Positions 9,481 through 17,682 of a stretch of DNA of 64,000 bases are shown here, piece by piece (position 1 is the first letter of the stretch; each line of letters begins with the position of its first letter). Source of the stretch: Paraglaciecola sp030730205 (GTDB taxonomy: Bacteria > Pseudomonadota > Gammaproteobacteria > Enterobacterales > Alteromonadaceae). The position numbers and the translations under genes are program-made. The stretch is from the NCBI RefSeq assembly GCF_052119645.1, contig NZ_JBGQOM010000005.1, positions 186,001 to 250,000 on the forward strand, written 5' to 3'. The notes under the pieces were generated by a model that ran no database searches, was not told where the DNA came from, and saw only the letters and a program-made list of their open reading frames with translations.

Positions 9481-11970
9481 ATGATAATTAAGCCTATAAA
9501 GGTATTATTAGTATTACATGAACCCTTGCTAGCAAAACGTATTCGCTATGCACTCGCTGATGAGCGGCTGATTAATTTCACTGTTGTGTGGGTGCAGCAA
9601 TTGGCTGATGGTGCACAGCGGATGAATAACGCACAGATAGATGTCGTGCTGCTTGACTTGTCTTTATCCAATGGGCAAAGCGCCGAATTTGTTGAACACC
9701 TGTTGTACCTCAATCCTAGTGCTCTGATCATTTTGTTATGCACCAGTACTGATAGTGTTTATGCCCATGAGGCCATGGCGCAAGGTGCCTGTGATTGTGT
9801 CGATAAAAAAGGCTTAGACAAAAACTGGCTTAGGCGCGTAATTGGCTATAATTTGATGCTTGATAAAGCAGATAAAATACACAATATTAACGTGGCAAAA
9901 CTAAGGGCGATTGGTAGCGCCGCTTCACATGGTATTATGGTTTCTGACGTGTGTGGCAATATCACTTATACCAATCAAGCCTATCAACAACTTACCGGAT
10001 TCAGTGCCGATACCTTGCACCATCAGCATTGGGCTAGTGCTATTCATGCTGACGACCGTTCACGATTGAGACATGAATGGCGAAATGCCTTACAACGACA
10101 GCATGTTTTTCACTCCGAGTTACGGCTGACGTGTCAAGATAAGTCTAGTTGCAGAGTCACCATGACCGGCGCGTTTATAAAAGATGCCAGAGGGTTTTAT
10201 GGCCATGTGCGAACTTTTGAGAGGCTTGAAGACTTGTCAAGCGATGTGCCTTTACAACTGCCTTTATTGACCACAAATCAGACTCGTTTGCCCTTATCCG
10301 CAGCACAATTGACGTTAGATGATATGAATAATGCTGTGTTGTGTACGGATATCAATGGCAATGTGGCGTATTTGAATCATGCAGCAGAGCGACTTACGGG
10401 TTGGAAGAGTAACGATGCGCTTGGCTGCGTATTAGCTCAAATATTACACATTAAAGCATTAGACAATACTAAGCCTCCCCTTAAAAAACGAAAACTTGAG
10501 CAGGTCAGTGACAGTCTGCTTATTCGTAAAGACGGTGGAGAAACCTTAATTGAGGAATCTGTTTCGCCCCTACACAATGAGTATGGGCAAGTGGTTGGCG
10601 ATGTATTTGTTTTTCAGGATGTGAGTAAGTCGCGGGTGAAGAGTATCAAAATGACTCATTTGGCCCAACATGACTCGCTAACCGGCTTGCCTAATCGAAT
10701 CTTATTAAATGAACGGTTAACTCAATCGATAAAATTAGCTAAAAGGCATAATAAGTTATTGGCTTTGTTGTATATCGATATTGATTCATTTAAACAAGTT
10801 AATGATCAAAATGGCCATGAAATGGGCGACAAATTACTGTGCTCAATCGCCAAGCGCATGAGTGATACGGTCAGAAATAGTGATACGGTGTGTCGCCAAG
10901 GCGGGGATGAATTTGTCTTATTGCTGTCGGAAATTGAACATGCCAACGATGCAGCAAACTTATCCAGTAAGTTACTCGCCAGTATTAGTCAGCCTCATCT
11001 GATTGATGGTAAAGAAATACTGGTCAGCTTAAGTATAGGGATTGCCATTTTCCCTCACGATGGGACAGTCAACAAAACATTGATCGATAATGCAGATAAT
11101 GCGATGTTTCATGCTAAAGCCAATGGCCGCAATGCTTATCAGTTTTTTAAAGAATCGATGCATGCTGCTACAAGGCACCGAATGAATACAGAAGAGAGAA
11201 TTAAGCGGGCGTTGAAAGGGCAGGAGTTTGTGCTGCACTATCAAGCGCAATTTGATCTTATCAGTCGTAAAGTAACTGGTGCTGAAGCCCTGATCCGGTG
11301 GCAAGATCCTGAACTAGGTTTGCTTTATCCTGCTGAATTTATACCGGTGGCTGAACAATCACAGTTGATTTGTGCCATCGGTGATTGGGTAAGATCGCAA
11401 GTGTGTCGGCAGCAAACAGTATGGCAAGAGAGGGGGCTTGCAATTGTTCCTGTGATGATTAATACCGCTGCAATCGAATTTTCTGAACCGCATTTTATCC
11501 ATAATATTACGTCGCTTTTACAAACCACTGGGCTGACTCCGCATTACCTAGGCTTAGAGGTCATACAGCAAGATATAACGCTTGAAGCGTATCCTGTGAT
11601 CAAAGAACTTAAAGCCTTAGGGCTAAGTTTAGCCTTAGATGATTTTGGTTTGGGCACTAGTCACTTGAGTTTGTTACAAAATTTGGCCTTTGACACGATA
11701 AAAATAGCGCCACAGTTGTTGCCAGTGTCCGGGGCAGAAAACGACGAGGTAAAAATTGCCAGAGCGACAATTGGTTTAGCAGAAAACCTTGGCCAATATA
11801 TGGTGGCTAAAGGCGTTGAAAATCAACAACAACTTAATTTTCTACAACAGCATCGTTGTTATGCGGCACAAGGTTTTCTGTTGGCTCGTCCCACTGCGGC
11901 CGAGACGTTTGCGCAATTACTCAGTAACACCAGCGTTCAACAGAAAACCGCTATCAAAAATGAGCAATGA
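9481..11970 (+). CDS. REC-PAS-PAS-GGDEF-EAL c-di-GMP signalling protein with degenerate EAL
   Basis: The 829-residue protein starts with a receiver-like domain (about 6-120) with a likely phosphoacceptor D59, but the usual acidic pair at the first strand is reduced to HE. Two PAS domains follow (about 135-235 and 265-380), then GGDEF (about 395-555) and EAL (about 570-815). GGDEF 474-478 is intact and is preceded by an RxxD inhibitory site at 465-468, so cyclase activity with product feedback is expected. The EAL domain keeps EAL at 602-604 and DD at 720-721. However, the 'KID' Asp is A743 and the general-base Glu of 'AEGVET' is K777, so phosphodiesterase activity is doubtful. AAGAGGA precedes the ATG. 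There is no membrane segment, so it is cytoplasmic. It may control the neighbouring glucan synthase, but that is only inferred from position. Confidence 0.9.
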   Translation: MIIKPIKVLLVLHEPLLAKRIRYALADERLINFTVVWVQQLADGAQRMNNAQIDVVLLDLSLSNGQSAEFVEHLLYLNPSALIILLCTSTDSVYAHEAMAQGACDCVDKKGLDKNWLRRVIGYNLMLDKADKIHNINVAKLRAIGSAASHGIMVSDVCGNITYTNQAYQQLTGFSADTLHHQHWASAIHADDRSRLRHEWRNALQRQHVFHSELRLTCQDKSSCRVTMTGAFIKDARGFYGHVRTFERLEDLSSDVPLQLPLLTTNQTRLPLSAAQLTLDDMNNAVLCTDINGNVAYLNHAAERLTGWKSNDALGCVLAQILHIKALDNTKPPLKKRKLEQVSDSLLIRKDGGETLIEESVSPLHNEYGQVVGDVFVFQDVSKSRVKSIKMTHLAQHDSLTGLPNRILLNERLTQSIKLAKRHNKLLALLYIDIDSFKQVNDQNGHEMGDKLLCSIAKRMSDTVRNSDTVCRQGGDEFVLLLSEIEHANDAANLSSKLLASISQPHLIDGKEILVSLSIGIAIFPHDGTVNKTLIDNADNAMFHAKANGRNAYQFFKESMHAATRHRMNTEERIKRALKGQEFVLHYQAQFDLISRKVTGAEALIRWQDPELGLLYPAEFIPVAEQSQLICAIGDWVRSQVCRQQTVWQERGLAIVPVMINTAAIEFSEPHFIHNITSLLQTTGLTPHYLGLEVIQQDITLEAYPVIKELKALGLSLALDDFGLGTSHLSLLQNLAFDTIKIAPQLLPVSGAENDEVKIARATIGLAENLGQYMVAKGVENQQQLNFLQQHRCYAAQGFLLARPTAAETFAQLLSNTSVQQKTAIKNEQ

Positions 11971-12402
11971 AATAGATACGGTATTGCTTGGCTTTACGAG
12001 TAATAGAGCTCAGACTGAATTTTCCTGTTCTTATGTCTGTTAGCGAACATATCAAGTTGTTAGATTTCGTTACGCTAAACCTTACGTTGCCACAAGGGAG
12101 AAAACTGCCGTGATGGCATGTTACTGTTATGAATAAAGTCGATAATCGCAGGATCCTATACGATTGCCAGGACTTAGCGACACACGCTAGCTCAAATCTC
12201 ATTAATCCACATTGGCCAAAAGTGCTTGTCACAGGGGCAATGAAAAATAGCCCGCAGGCGAACCTTCCTTCTTCTGAACACCACAAGAACCAATTGCTTC
12301 CCCAAGCCTTAGCGCCTTCGTTTAAGCGCCAAGGAGCACACTTGGCGTTAAAGTGTATCGATATCTGCAGACGAATATTAGGCAGTAAACAAGTAGTGAA
12401 AC
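11971..12402. other. Intergenic region with structured leader of the Crp/Fnr-type gene
   Basis: These 432 bases have open frames on both strands (for example 12129-12410 plus and 11954-12286 minus). Those frames lack ribosome sites and recognisable protein features, so I do not call them genes. The right part holds strong hairpins just upstream of the regulator gene, listed separately. Confidence 0.5.
12307..12353 (+). promoter_or_regulatory. Two mutually exclusive hairpins in leader of Crp/Fnr-type gene
   Basis: Bases 12322-12333 pair with 12341-12352 to give a 12-bp stem (one G-U pair) around the 7-base loop GAGCACA. The same left arm can instead pair with 12307-12315 (CCTTAGCGC against GCGCCAAGG, one mismatch). 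Only one of the two folds can form at a time. The structure lies about 50 bases before the ATG at 12403. No T-tract follows, so it is not a plain terminator. It may control translation or RNA stability. Confidence 0.45.
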
Positions 12403-13116
12403 ATGATTAAACCTACCGACAATAAACTATTACGAGCCTTATCAGAACAAAGTAAAAGCCGCTTAATACCTCAGCTAAAGTTAGTTGAGTTGCCTTTGGG
12501 TAAAGTTATTTATGAATCGGGGCAAACCCTTGTTAGTGTTTATTTTCCAACTGACAGTATCGTATCGCTGCTGAATGTGATGGAGGATGGTGCATCTGCA
12601 GAAATATCGGTGGTGGGCAACGAGGGCGTCGTTGGAATTGCAGTGTTTATGGGCGGAGAAAGCACACCTAACCGTGCGATTGTGCAAAGTGCAGGCTCGG
12701 CTTATCGTTTAGCCGCATCGGTGCTGCGCAACGAATTTAACAACGAGCCTACTCTTCGTATGTCTTTACTACGCTACACGCAGGCGCTCATCGCGCAAAT
12801 GGCGCAAACTGCCGTGTGTAATCGCCACCACTCTATTGACCAACAGTTGTGTCGCTGGTTATTGTTATCTCTTGACCGCTTACCTAGCAATAAGCTAACC
12901 ATGACCCAAGAATTAATTGCCAACATGCTCGGCGTGAGAAGGGAAGGAGTCACTGAAGCCGCTGGTAAGTTACAAAAACTCAAAGTTATTCACTACAAAC
13001 GAGGCCATATTGCCGTTATCAATCGGCAAAAATTGGAAGAGCTGTGCTGTGAATGTTATGCGGTGGTAAAATGCGAAACCGATCGTCTCGAGGCACATTT
13101 AGCACAGCATAAGTGA
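12403..13116 (+). CDS. Crp/Fnr-family transcriptional regulator
   Basis: The 237-residue protein has an N-terminal cyclic-nucleotide-binding-like beta barrel (about 20-125), a dimer helix (about 125-150) and a C-terminal winged helix with the HTH around MTQELIANMLGVRREGVTEA (about 167-190). It lacks the cysteine cluster expected of an Fe-S Fnr. The barrel also lacks the clear cAMP-pocket RSSAE-type signature of CRP, so the ligand is unknown. This subfamily is common as an orphan regulator in proteobacteria. It stands alone in the plus direction behind a structured leader. Targets cannot be told from the sequence. Confidence 0.85.
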   Translation: MIKPTDNKLLRALSEQSKSRLIPQLKLVELPLGKVIYESGQTLVSVYFPTDSIVSLLNVMEDGASAEISVVGNEGVVGIAVFMGGESTPNRAIVQSAGSAYRLAASVLRNEFNNEPTLRMSLLRYTQALIAQMAQTAVCNRHHSIDQQLCRWLLLSLDRLPSNKLTMTQELIANMLGVRREGVTEAAGKLQKLKVIHYKRGHIAVINRQKLEELCCECYAVVKCETDRLEAHLAQHK

Positions 13117-13249
13117 GGGTAAGGGATAAGGTATTTTGTACTTTTCTCGAGCTTTTTTTAACTTGTTGATGGCTCAATCAAACTTTACGGCAACAATGAA
13201 GCGTCGCTAGGGCTTAATTGTTCACCGTTTTGCGCAGGCGATACTAAAA

Positions 13250-13459
13250 CTAGTTCAATAATTCACTTTTTACTGTGGCATATTCTTGTTGTTTTATTTC
13301 ACCACGCGCATAACGTTCGTTGAGAATGTCTAATGCACTTTTTTGTGCCAGGCCATACTTACGATGAATTCGATAGCTATAACCCCAATTGCCAAAACTG
13401 GATATAAACAAAAACCAAAAACCAATCCAAAAAAGCCATCCCCATACTGAATGATCCAT
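13250..13459 (-). CDS. Small SHOCT-domain membrane protein
   Basis: The protein has 69 residues: one membrane segment near the N-terminus (about 5-24, GWLFWIGFWFLFISSFGNWG), then a basic linker, then a C-terminal SHOCT motif (SALDILNERYARGEIKQQEY). SHOCT tails are short oligomerisation or interaction helices found at the ends of many small membrane proteins; the function is unknown. I chose the ATG at 13457-13459 because GAGGAG lies just before it. A longer in-frame start 16 codons upstream has no such site. Confidence 0.75.
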   Translation of the reverse strand: MDHSVWGWLFWIGFWFLFISSFGNWGYSYRIHRKYGLAQKSALDILNERYARGEIKQQEYATVKSELLN

Positions 13460-13606
13460 ACTATTCTCCTCGGTTATGTGCGACGTACTGGTGTCTAAGG
13501 CGGACACTTTATGCTGCTATATTGGCGCTCGTTATACGTATTGTCTGTACGCTACAACACAGAGAGAAAGATCAAACATGTACAGGTTATGTTGGGAGTT
13601 CTTGCT

Positions 13607-13732
13607 GTGAATAAGCAAGGTAAAAACGGTACCAACAACCGCGATTTGTTCGCCAGCGAACAGACTTTATTAGGACAAAAGTTGAGGATAGACGAGCTAA
13701 ATATTGTTCACATGTATCGTAAGCAGGAGTGA
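13607..13732 (+). CDS. Possible 41-residue hypothetical protein
   Basis: A GTG at 13607 follows GGGAG by eight bases and opens a 41-codon frame ending 28 bases before the next gene. The product is polar, with a helical C-terminal half (LGQKLRIDELNIVHMYRKQE). I recognise no family. A 16-base palindrome lies inside it. It may equally be just the leader of the following gene, so the call is weak. Confidence 0.25.
   Translation: MNKQGKNGTNNRDLFASEQTLLGQKLRIDELNIVHMYRKQE
13647..13662. repeat. Short perfect palindrome TGTTCGC-CA-GCGAACA
   Basis: A 7-bp perfect inverted repeat with a 2-base centre lies about 100 bases upstream of the 82-residue gene. Its compact symmetry fits an operator for a dimeric regulator. 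It also falls within a possible tiny reading frame, so it may be chance. Confidence 0.3.
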
Positions 13733-13760
13733 GCAAGCATACCTTTTAAAGGAAATTGAT

Positions 13761-14009
13761 ATGGGCAATACCAGCTACCAGCAAGCCACTAATGCACAGG
13801 TTGATGCCGCGGAACACTTGCACCGTGTTTTGGTATCATTATGTCGAGAATTAGCCGCAACAGATGACAACACCTTAGGGCCATTGACTGATAATATCGA
13901 TGACCTAAAAGCTCATGCAGCAATTTTATGTGAGTGGCTCAAAAGACAAGATGCGAGTTTTGACAATTTGCTGATAGATGGCTTGATGATGTATCAAGAG
14001 GAGGCTTAA
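13761..14009 (+). CDS. Small acidic hypothetical protein
   Basis: The 82-residue protein is acidic and predicted to be largely helical (AAEHLHRVLVSLCRELAA, then DDLKAHAAILCEWLKRQDAS). It has no signal peptide or membrane segment. AAAGGAAAT lies just before the ATG at 13761, which makes this start better than the in-frame ATG at 13704. The gene is convergent with the N-ATPase operon and ends only 45 bases from the end of atpG. I do not recognise the family; a small helical binding or regulatory protein is as far as the sequence allows. Confidence 0.6.
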   Translation: MGNTSYQQATNAQVDAAEHLHRVLVSLCRELAATDDNTLGPLTDNIDDLKAHAAILCEWLKRQDASFDNLLIDGLMMYQEEA

Positions 14010-14054
14010 GAAACCAGCAGCTCAGTAGATTTAACTCACGGCATCAACACTGCT

Positions 14055-14960
14055 CTAACGGGGTTTCACTAAGGCTTCAAACCCTGTAATAACATCAAAC
14101 AATTCTTCATCAATGCTGTTTTGTCGCATACGGTGAAATGTTGCATGGAGGTTTGCCAAGAGTGCTTGGATGTTTTTGTCGGCTCGCTGCATAGCCGCAA
14201 GACGGCTAGCATTTTCACTTGCTAATGATTCGGCCGCTGCGCGAAAAAGTGAAACAAATAGGTATTCGCGGATCAGTGCTTGTAAAGTTGTTCGTGGGTC
14301 ACCGAGCAATTCAGGTAAGTTTTTTGTTGGCCAAGCGTGGGCCCGCAATTTGTTTAGCCAGTGTGTGTCTAAGGGTAACAGTTGCTGACAAACGGGCTGG
14401 TATATTTCACTTTCACTTGGGCTGTTATAGAAAAGGTGCAACTCGCTGGCATTATCCAAGGTTTGTGGTGTTGCTGTATGCAGCAAAATTTGTCCAACCA
14501 AGGGTGTAATGGCATTGACTGATAATGGCACATTAAAAGGAGCCATTAGGGGCAAAGCCGATTCGCCAAGGCGCGCATGCACCCGACTGCCCACCGCCCA
14601 AAGCTGCACCTTGCCGGGTAATGAAGGCAGTGCCGCAAGGGCAAAACGAGCAATGGCGTCATTGAATTGTCCTACCAACCCCTGATCTGAACCAAACACG
14701 ACTACATGGCAAACAGTGGCATGATTTTGTCGAGGATTGGGCTGTTGCTGTGGAAGGGGATCAAAGAAGGGAAGTCCGGGATGGGCTAAACCGATGCTCA
14801 AACCCAACTCTACCGTTCGGTAATAATCGGCTAAGGCGTGAACGGATTGTTCGTACTGTCCGATATTGGCCCCCGCCAAGGTTTTCATGGTGCGCACTAC
14901 GGCGTGTAAATCACCTGCACTGCTTATTTTGCGGCGCACACTTTCTAGGGTATCGCTCAC
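14055..14960 (-). CDS. atpG: N-type ATPase gamma subunit (AtpG)
   Basis: At 301 residues this is near the usual gamma length (about 290). The N-terminal helix (ESVRRKISSAGDLHAVVRTM) and C-terminal helix (LHATFHRMRQNSIDEELFDV) are the coiled-coil rotor shaft; the typical gamma 'F..R...IT.E..eI..G' C-terminus is recognisable in degenerate form. The middle carries the usual Rossmann-like part (VVFGSDQGLVGQFND). The start is GTG at 14960 and overlaps the atpA stop (GTGA), so the two genes are translationally coupled. It is the last gene of the operon. Its divergence from standard gamma is expected for N-ATPases. Confidence 0.88.
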   Translation of the reverse strand: MSDTLESVRRKISSAGDLHAVVRTMKTLAGANIGQYEQSVHALADYYRTVELGLSIGLAHPGLPFFDPLPQQQPNPRQNHATVCHVVVFGSDQGLVGQFNDAIARFALAALPSLPGKVQLWAVGSRVHARLGESALPLMAPFNVPLSVNAITPLVGQILLHTATPQTLDNASELHLFYNSPSESEIYQPVCQQLLPLDTHWLNKLRAHAWPTKNLPELLGDPRTTLQALIREYLFVSLFRAAAESLASENASRLAAMQRADKNIQALLANLHATFHRMRQNSIDEELFDVITGFEALVKPR

Positions 14961-16513
14961 GCTAAATCTGCCTTAGCATTGTTTTCAGCCTCTGTCATAA
15001 AGGGCGTAATAGCGCCCCGAGCCAAAGCAATGATGGCATCGCGGTCGTCATCTTGTAATGTATCAGGACTGACAAAACGGGCGCTTATTTGTGCTGAAAT
15101 ATTCACTGCCGCCTGAATAACGGCCTGTTGCGCTGCGGTCATCTTATCTATGCTCACATCGTCAAACAGTTTAGCGCTTAATGCCTGTAAAATAGCGATT
15201 TGCGCAGGAACAGATACGGGCGCCGATTCGGACTGTTTAAGACAGGCACGGATCCGCTGCCCATGGGTAATTGTACTGCGGGTATCTTCGTCTAAACGTG
15301 CACCAAAGCGTGCAAAGGTTTCGAGCTCTTCAAATTGAGCGTAGGCTAGTTTAAGGTCACCGGCGACCGCTCGGTAAGCTGCCCGCTGTGCTTTTCCGCC
15401 CACTCGTGACACCGATTTACCTACATCAACTGCAGGCAGTATACCCAGCTCGAAAAGGGACGGTGATAGATAAATTTGTCCGTCAGTAATGGAAATTAGA
15501 TTGGTGGGAATATAGGCAGAAATATTCTGCGCCTCGGTTTCAATAATAGGCAGGGCAGTAAGCGAGCCACTGCCACGCGCCTCATTTAAATGGGTAGCCC
15601 GTTCAAGCAGGCGCGAATGAATATAAAAAATGTCACCGGGAAAGGCTTCGCGTCCAGGTGGGCGGCGTAAGAGTAAGGATAATTCTCGATAGGCGCGAGC
15701 ATGGTGAGTTAGATCATCATAGACGATGAGTACATCACGGCCGGCTTCCATAAAATACTCAGCAATGCTGGTGGCTGCGTAAGGCGCGATATACGTAAGG
15801 CCAGGAGGATTATTGCCTTCGGTAACGATGACAACGGTGTAATCCATTGCGCCCTTTTCTTGTAATGTAGCTACCACATTCGCTACCGCAGAGGCCCGCT
15901 GACCAATGGCACAATAGACACACAATACGTTTTGCCCACGCTGGTTGAGAATGGTATCAATGGCAATGGCTGTTTTACCGGTTTGCCTGTCACCTAAAAT
16001 TAATTCTCGTTGACCACGGCCAATGGGTATCAAGGCATCAATCACCTTTAAACCTGTTTGCAAGGGGACGGTAACCGGTGCCCGATCCATGATGGCAGCG
16101 GCAGGGCGCTCGATGGGCAAACGATGACTACTATGTAATGAGCCTTTATTATCAAGTGTTCGACCAAGTGGATCGATAACCCGACCCAACAAACTGTCGC
16201 CCACCACCACGTCCATGACTCGGCCTGAGCGCTCAACCTCATCCCCCGCTTGCAACAGCCAACTTTCACCCAACAGTACTACGCCAATTTCATCTTCATC
16301 CACATTAAAGGCAATACCAAATACACCACCAGGAAAAATGAGTAATTCTTCAAAACCTACATTAGGCAGCCCTGATACCATGGCAATACCGGTAGATACC
16401 GAGGTAATTGTGCCAATTTCGCGAGGACTAAATGGGGGGTGAAAATGTTGTCTCCCTAGAGCTAAATCACTAAATACCTCAGAAAAAATGTCTTGTAACG
16501 CGAGGTCTACCAT
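14957..16513 (-). CDS. atpA: N-type ATPase alpha subunit (AtpA)
   Basis: The 518-residue protein is the non-catalytic nucleotide-binding subunit of the F1-like head. It shows the beta-barrel N-terminal domain, a P-loop GDRQTGKT near residue 175, and the alpha-type motif SVSRVGGKAQ near residue 365. Together with AtpD it forms the hexamer that couples ATP hydrolysis or synthesis to rotation. It follows atpF by 2 bases and overlaps atpG. The N-terminal 20 residues differ from standard AtpA, fitting the alternative N-type complex, which lacks a separate delta subunit. Confidence 0.93.
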   Translation of the reverse strand: MVDLALQDIFSEVFSDLALGRQHFHPPFSPREIGTITSVSTGIAMVSGLPNVGFEELLIFPGGVFGIAFNVDEDEIGVVLLGESWLLQAGDEVERSGRVMDVVVGDSLLGRVIDPLGRTLDNKGSLHSSHRLPIERPAAAIMDRAPVTVPLQTGLKVIDALIPIGRGQRELILGDRQTGKTAIAIDTILNQRGQNVLCVYCAIGQRASAVANVVATLQEKGAMDYTVVIVTEGNNPPGLTYIAPYAATSIAEYFMEAGRDVLIVYDDLTHHARAYRELSLLLRRPPGREAFPGDIFYIHSRLLERATHLNEARGSGSLTALPIIETEAQNISAYIPTNLISITDGQIYLSPSLFELGILPAVDVGKSVSRVGGKAQRAAYRAVAGDLKLAYAQFEELETFARFGARLDEDTRSTITHGQRIRACLKQSESAPVSVPAQIAILQALSAKLFDDVSIDKMTAAQQAVIQAAVNISAQISARFVSPDTLQDDDRDAIIALARGAITPFMTEAENNAKADLA

Positions 16514-16515
16514 GT

Positions 16516-17388
16516 CTAATTTTCCTTGGCTGACAGGGTGATGTCAGTGCTTGCTTGAGACTCAGCTTTGTTCTGGTTTTTGGTTTTAGTTTGCGCAGTA
16601 TCTTTTGGCTTTTGCTGAGCGCTGATGAGATGAGTCATGTTTTGTTCCATTTCGTGTAAATAACTATCAATTGACCAAGCCAGTTTTTCGCCATTAGCTA
16701 ATAAGACAAGACCACTGACAAGTTGTGGAGAGGTTTCAAAACATAATGCAATATCTGCATGAAATGCTTCATTGAGGCTTTTTTGAATAATACATTGCTG
16801 ATCTTGAGGCAGTGCAAAAGCACTGCGTACGATAGCGGGCTTGCTTGTGGTAAGAGATTTATCTGCGCCGCTTAATGCGTGAGCGAGTTTAGTTTTAGCA
16901 CCATCTGTTAGGGCACTTAATTGGGTGCAGAAGATTTTAACAATGGCTTGTTCAAGCTCAGCACTGGCTAATTCAGATAAGGTTTTCCGTGTTATCGCAA
17001 ATACCTCTTCTTTAGTTTGCTGACGCAAGGTGAGTGACAATGTCTGTGCCTCGTTTTGCAGTGCTGCCATGCGTTTGTTTGTTAAGTCATCGGCTGCTTG
17101 ACCGGCTTCTTTGAGCAGGCGCTCTTGCTCAGTTTTTAGCGCTTCACTCATTTCATTTTGTCGTTTAGCTCGTTCTTGTTGAAATTGGGCATTTTTTTGC
17201 TCAAATTCAGTACGTTCTTGCTTTGCCAATGTCTGTTGGCTTTGGGCATCTGCGAGCTTTTTTGCAATTAAGGTTTCTCGGGCGTCAATCGCATTGAGGA
17301 TAGGTTGGTACAAAAAGCGTTTCATTAACCACACTAACAACAAAAAATTAAGGGCTTGTGCGCCAACAGTGAACCAGTCAATTAGCAT
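16516..17388 (-). CDS. atpF: N-type ATPase b subunit with delta-like tail (AtpF)
   Basis: At 290 residues this b subunit is much longer than the usual 155-160. A single membrane helix (about 6-27, VGAQALNFLLLVWLMKRFLY) leads into a long charged coiled coil (about 35-140), the peripheral stalk. Residues about 190-275 include an ALPQDQQCIIQKSLNEAF region and an LVLLANGEKLAWSIDSYL stretch. The latter resembles the C-terminus of the delta (AtpH) subunit. The operon has no separate atpH, so a b-delta fusion is likely, as in other N-ATPases. The extreme C-terminus is Lys/Gln/Asn-rich and looks disordered. Confidence 0.85.
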   Translation of the reverse strand: MLIDWFTVGAQALNFLLLVWLMKRFLYQPILNAIDARETLIAKKLADAQSQQTLAKQERTEFEQKNAQFQQERAKRQNEMSEALKTEQERLLKEAGQAADDLTNKRMAALQNEAQTLSLTLRQQTKEEVFAITRKTLSELASAELEQAIVKIFCTQLSALTDGAKTKLAHALSGADKSLTTSKPAIVRSAFALPQDQQCIIQKSLNEAFHADIALCFETSPQLVSGLVLLANGEKLAWSIDSYLHEMEQNMTHLISAQQKPKDTAQTKTKNQNKAESQASTDITLSAKEN

Positions 17389-17391
17389 GGT

Positions 17392-17673
17392 TTAATGTCC
17401 TGCCCCAAGCGCAATGGCGAAGTTCCAAAATGGATTGGCAAAGATCAAAATCATGGAGACCACAAAACAATAAATCGCGGTAGATTCGATCATGGCTAAG
17501 CCGACAAACAGGGTGCGGGTAATCGTTGCTGAGGCATCAGGTTGCTGGGCCAAGGCGCTTAAGGCCGTGGCAACAGCTTTACCTTCGCCCAGAGAGGGGC
17601 CGATAACACCTATGGCTATGGTGAGTCCGGCGGTGATGATCGAAACCATCGCGATTAGGGTCATGCTATCCAT
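17392..17673 (-). CDS. atpE: N-type ATPase c subunit with two-carboxylate ion site (AtpE)
   Basis: The 93-residue hairpin proteolipid forms the membrane rotor ring. Helix 2 carries the ion-binding motif E63-S64-T65...Y68, the pattern of Na+-binding c subunits. Helix 1 has E30 (in GEGKAV) at the position of Gln32 of the Ilyobacter Na+ ring, so two carboxylates face each other. The spacing of 33 residues between E30 and E63 matches that ring. Both Na+ and H+ use have been reported or proposed for N-ATPases, so the coupling ion is open. A conserved AQQPDA loop joins the helices. AAGGAC precedes the ATG. Confidence 0.93.
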   Translation of the reverse strand: MDSMTLIAMVSIITAGLTIAIGVIGPSLGEGKAVATALSALAQQPDASATITRTLFVGLAMIESTAIYCFVVSMILIFANPFWNFAIALGAGH

Positions 17674-17682
17674 TTATTGTCC

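Noticed and set aside
11954..12410. Open frames on both strands (110 codons minus, 93 codons plus) between the GGDEF-EAL gene and the Crp/Fnr-type gene
   Set aside because: Neither has a ribosome site or recognisable protein character, and the plus-strand frame overlaps the leader hairpins and the next start codon.
13511..13606. Upstream ATG extension of the small frame ending at 13732
   Set aside because: The region overlaps the likely promoter and leader of the divergent SHOCT gene and has no ribosome site; the GTG at 13607 is better placed.
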